From Clostridia bacterium (GTDB taxonomy: Bacteria; Bacillota; Clostridia; Oscillospirales; CAG-272), in assembly GCA_017408585.1 (NCBI GenBank), contig JAFQUJ010000015.1, positions 47,655-111,654 on the forward strand: a DNA stretch of 64,000 nucleotides, given 5' to 3'. Each line of letters begins with the position of its first letter. Position 1 is the first letter of the stretch. The notes beneath the pieces were generated by a model. The model was given only the letters and a program-made list of their open reading frames with translations, was not told where the DNA came from and ran no database searches. Both the position numbers and the translations under genes were made by a program. Below, piece after piece: positions 62,082 through 64,000 of this stretch.

Positions 62082-63479
62082 TTAAAGAGCGCTTCCCGAG
62101 TTGGTTTTCACCTCGTTAAAAATAACAATCGAGCCTATGGTGATTGTCACCTCGCGAGTTGTCATTCCAACCTTAACAGAGCCTCTTGACTCAACCTTAC
62201 TGTCTATTTTAGTTAGCTTACCATTTTCTATTGTAAAGGTGATGGTTTGCTCTGTGCCATTGTAGGTTGTTTCAAGTCCTCCACCAATAGCCTCCATCAT
62301 AGTCTTATAATCGTCATCAAAGACATTTATCTCAATCTCATACTTGCCATCTCCCTTATCGGTAATCGAGCTAACAAGAGCCTTTTGGAAATTGGCGCTA
62401 TTGATAAGATTATCAATATACATTCTCGCCTCGTTTTCAGCCTGAGCCTCGCTTGAGCCCATAATAGATGGAGATATTGTTTTTATTCCGTTTTCATACT
62501 TTATTGTTATATTGCTATTTCCGTTTACATTAGCGTCTATTTCGTAATAGTAGCTTCCGTTCTTTTTTCCATACTCAACCTTGTCTGTTTCATACGAGGA
62601 GTTTGTTGCACCTGCAGCTACCTGCACCTTTTGAGATGCGTAGAGCGTAAATGAGCCATTTTCCGCTCCTTGATGCTCCTCAATTTGCTCCTCAATTGTA
62701 TCAAGAATTTCAAAGCTATCGATTTTTGTATAGTCCTTGGTGTCTAAATCCTCGGTGATTTTTTCTGCCTTATCAAAATCAAAATACTTCGCTTTATAAG
62801 AAACCGCAGGAGTTATTGCGCCCTTATCGTCAAATACAAATGTCATTTCCTCGCTTGTAAGAAGGAAATCATCATTCATTGTTAGAGTTAGCTCAATATC
62901 CTCAATCTCTGCTCCAAAAAGGCTATAATCCTCTTCTATAAATTCCTCAATTACTTTTTTGGGGAAGCCCGAGCATTTTAGAGTCCATGTTTTATCATCA
63001 TTTTTAGTGAATTCTAGGTTTGCGCCACTCTTTGGATCAAGCGTGCCCTCTCCGTTCTTCTTTTCAATGTATGCTGTAAAATCCTCGACAGAGGTTGTCG
63101 CGTAAATTCCGTGTGATTTACCATTTTCTTCATACTTTAAAAATCTTTTTCCGTCATTATATGCTTCAATTGACGCGGTTTGCTCGTCAAGCTCTAGCTC
63201 CTCGCTTGTCATCTTCGTGTTGTTTTTCTCGTAGTAATAATAGTTGTCGGCGTCAAAAATACCTATCATTGTTCCGGTGATTTTTCCAACAACAAAGGTT
63301 TTTTGCATCCACATTTTTACATCGGCTTCCATTGTCATTTTATATGACTCAACCTTATCCATTTCCTCGCTGGTTTTATCCCATAGCTCCTCGGGAGTTT
63401 CGGGCTCACCACAGGAGGAAAATGCCAAAGCCATAAAAATACACATAAGTGCCATTAAAAGTGTAGTTATCTTTTTCAT
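62082..63479 (-). CDS. Lipoprotein, LppX/LolA-like beta fold, possibly duplicated
   Basis: 465-aa exported lipoprotein with lipobox AFSSC (Cys about 23). The mature part is strand-rich and has two similar-looking halves, each beginning with a helix (EELWDKTSEEMDKVESYKM and DTIEEQIEEHQGAENGSF) and running through about ten strands. This is seen in lipid- or peptide-binding DUF6612/LppX-type lipoproteins. Function not known. Confidence 0.65.
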   Translation of the reverse strand: MKKITTLLMALMCIFMALAFSSCGEPETPEELWDKTSEEMDKVESYKMTMEADVKMWMQKTFVVGKITGTMIGIFDADNYYYYEKNNTKMTSEELELDEQTASIEAYNDGKRFLKYEENGKSHGIYATTSVEDFTAYIEKKNGEGTLDPKSGANLEFTKNDDKTWTLKCSGFPKKVIEEFIEEDYSLFGAEIEDIELTLTMNDDFLLTSEEMTFVFDDKGAITPAVSYKAKYFDFDKAEKITEDLDTKDYTKIDSFEILDTIEEQIEEHQGAENGSFTLYASQKVQVAAGATNSSYETDKVEYGKKNGSYYYEIDANVNGNSNITIKYENGIKTISPSIMGSSEAQAENEARMYIDNLINSANFQKALVSSITDKGDGKYEIEINVFDDDYKTMMEAIGGGLETTYNGTEQTITFTIENGKLTKIDSKVESRGSVKVGMTTREVTITIGSIVIFNEVKTNSGSAL

Positions 63480-63510
63480 AATTATTCTCCTTTATAAAAG
63501 CTTTTTATAT

Positions 63511-63539
63511 ATGATATCACTTGAAGTTGACTTTGTCAA
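63511..63539 (-). promoter_or_regulatory. Promoter of the 465-aa lipoprotein gene
   Basis: TTGACA (63539-63534), 17-bp spacer, TATCAT (63516-63511), minus strand. Confidence 0.75.
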
Positions 63540-63593
63540 GCAATCAGGGATACTTTTCTTGTTTTAGGGACAATCAGCAAGCATTAAAAGGCA

Positions 63594-63622
63594 TTGACAA
63601 AAAAGCTAATAAATGCTACAAT
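63594..63622 (+). promoter_or_regulatory. Promoter of the 87-aa gene
   Basis: TTGACA (63594-63599), 17-bp spacer, TACAAT (63617-63622). Confidence 0.75.
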
Positions 63623-63664
63623 AAAAAAAGCACTCAACTCACTTATGGTCAAGGGAGGATTTTT

Positions 63665-63928
63665 ATGATTGATTTTACCAAATATGATTTCACCGACGAG
63701 GACATTGAGTTTTTAAATACGATAAAGAAGGATATTGAGCTTGAAAACGAGATTTATCTACAATACGGAGATATGGGCTTTGTTATCGAGCCCTTTATGA
63801 ACAAGCTCAATGTATATACATATGGCGAGGAGTTTGGAATATTCGATGACTTTGATGATCTGTTTTCAAGCTTCAAAATAAACGGTGTTCCTTTGATAGA
63901 GCTTGTCAAGGAGCTTAATTTTGCATAG
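63665..63928 (+). CDS. Small acidic hypothetical protein
   Basis: 87 aa. Start at 63665 after GGGAGGA. Strongly acidic (MIDFTKYDFTDEDIEFLNT...), cytosolic, not recognised. Own promoter and terminator. Confidence 0.7.
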   Translation: MIDFTKYDFTDEDIEFLNTIKKDIELENEIYLQYGDMGFVIEPFMNKLNVYTYGEEFGIFDDFDDLFSSFKINGVPLIELVKELNFA

Positions 63929-63930
63929 TA

Positions 63931-63957
63931 AAATCCCCCGTGAAAACGGGGGCATTT
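63931..63957 (+). terminator. Terminator of the 87-aa gene
   Basis: ATCCCCCGT-GAAA-ACGGGGGCAT stem directly after the stop. Confidence 0.7.
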
Positions 63958-64000
63958 ATTTATAATGCGCATTTTTTCAAAAGTGCTTCATTGCTAAGGA

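Overview
The window looks like chromosome from an uncultured, low-to-moderate-GC Gram-positive Clostridia bacterium, probably a gut commensal. The support is a split transketolase, meso-diaminopimelate dehydrogenase, many lipoproteins with Gram-positive lipoboxes, clostridial-type RBSs (AGGAG), and several glycosidases for fucose-, rhamnose- and mannose-containing glycans. I see no phage, transposase, CRISPR array or rRNA. Most promoters I could read are TTGACA/TATAAT-like with a spacer of exactly 17 bp, which makes the exceptions easy to spot.

Layout. 1-4.6 kb: a secreted BspA-like leucine-rich-repeat (LRR) protein and a convergent zinc-ribbon membrane protein. 4.7-8.3 kb: a minus-strand housekeeping operon zapA - U32 peptidase - maf - nth. 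8.5-12.0 kb: proB-proA-thiI-DUF1292. 12.07-12.36 kb: an unassigned non-coding RNA gene with a near-perfect promoter. 12.5-14.3 kb: split transketolase, divergent from mfd and a PrsA-like lipoprotein (14.6-19.5 kb). 19.9-20.6 kb: a promoter, two 110-bp structured tandem repeats, a partial tRNA-like duplication and tRNA-Ser(CGA). 20.6-23.7 kb: a secreted SGNH (DUF4886) protein with a triplicated module, plus a coupled 58-aa ORF. 23.9-26.1 kb: aldo/keto reductase, TraX, a tyrosine-phosphatase-like protein. 26.1-32.3 kb: GH95 divergent from heparinase-II/III-like and GH78. 32.4-38.9 kb: two paralogous LRR lipoproteins. 39.1-42.4 kb: GH29-GH92. 42.5-46.2 kb: GNAT, NSS transporter, trypsin-like lipoprotein, hypothetical. 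46.5-50.7 kb: SGNH hydrolase, ddh, Dabb protein, ZIP transporter, alpha/beta hydrolase. 50.8-55.9 kb: DUF3267, YwaF-like membrane protein and a sialate-esterase-like/HAD/nucleoside-hydrolase/isomerase operon. 56-59.3 kb: PlsC-like, rtcB, purC. 59.5-64 kb: a CASTOR/POLLUX-like channel and small or lipoprotein genes of unknown role.

The most striking signal is a set of four long C/G homopolymers (10, 10, 11 and 10 nt), all in promoter regions. In the two LRR lipoprotein genes the tract lies between -35 and -10 and sets the spacer to 19 and 18 bp, against 17 elsewhere in the window. In the secreted LRR gene and the neighbouring membrane-protein gene the tract sits at about -55 to -64, in the loop of a TGCACAAA-type inverted repeat. 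This is the architecture expected for phase-variable transcription by slipped-strand mispairing. I infer a phase-variable surface-protein set in this organism.
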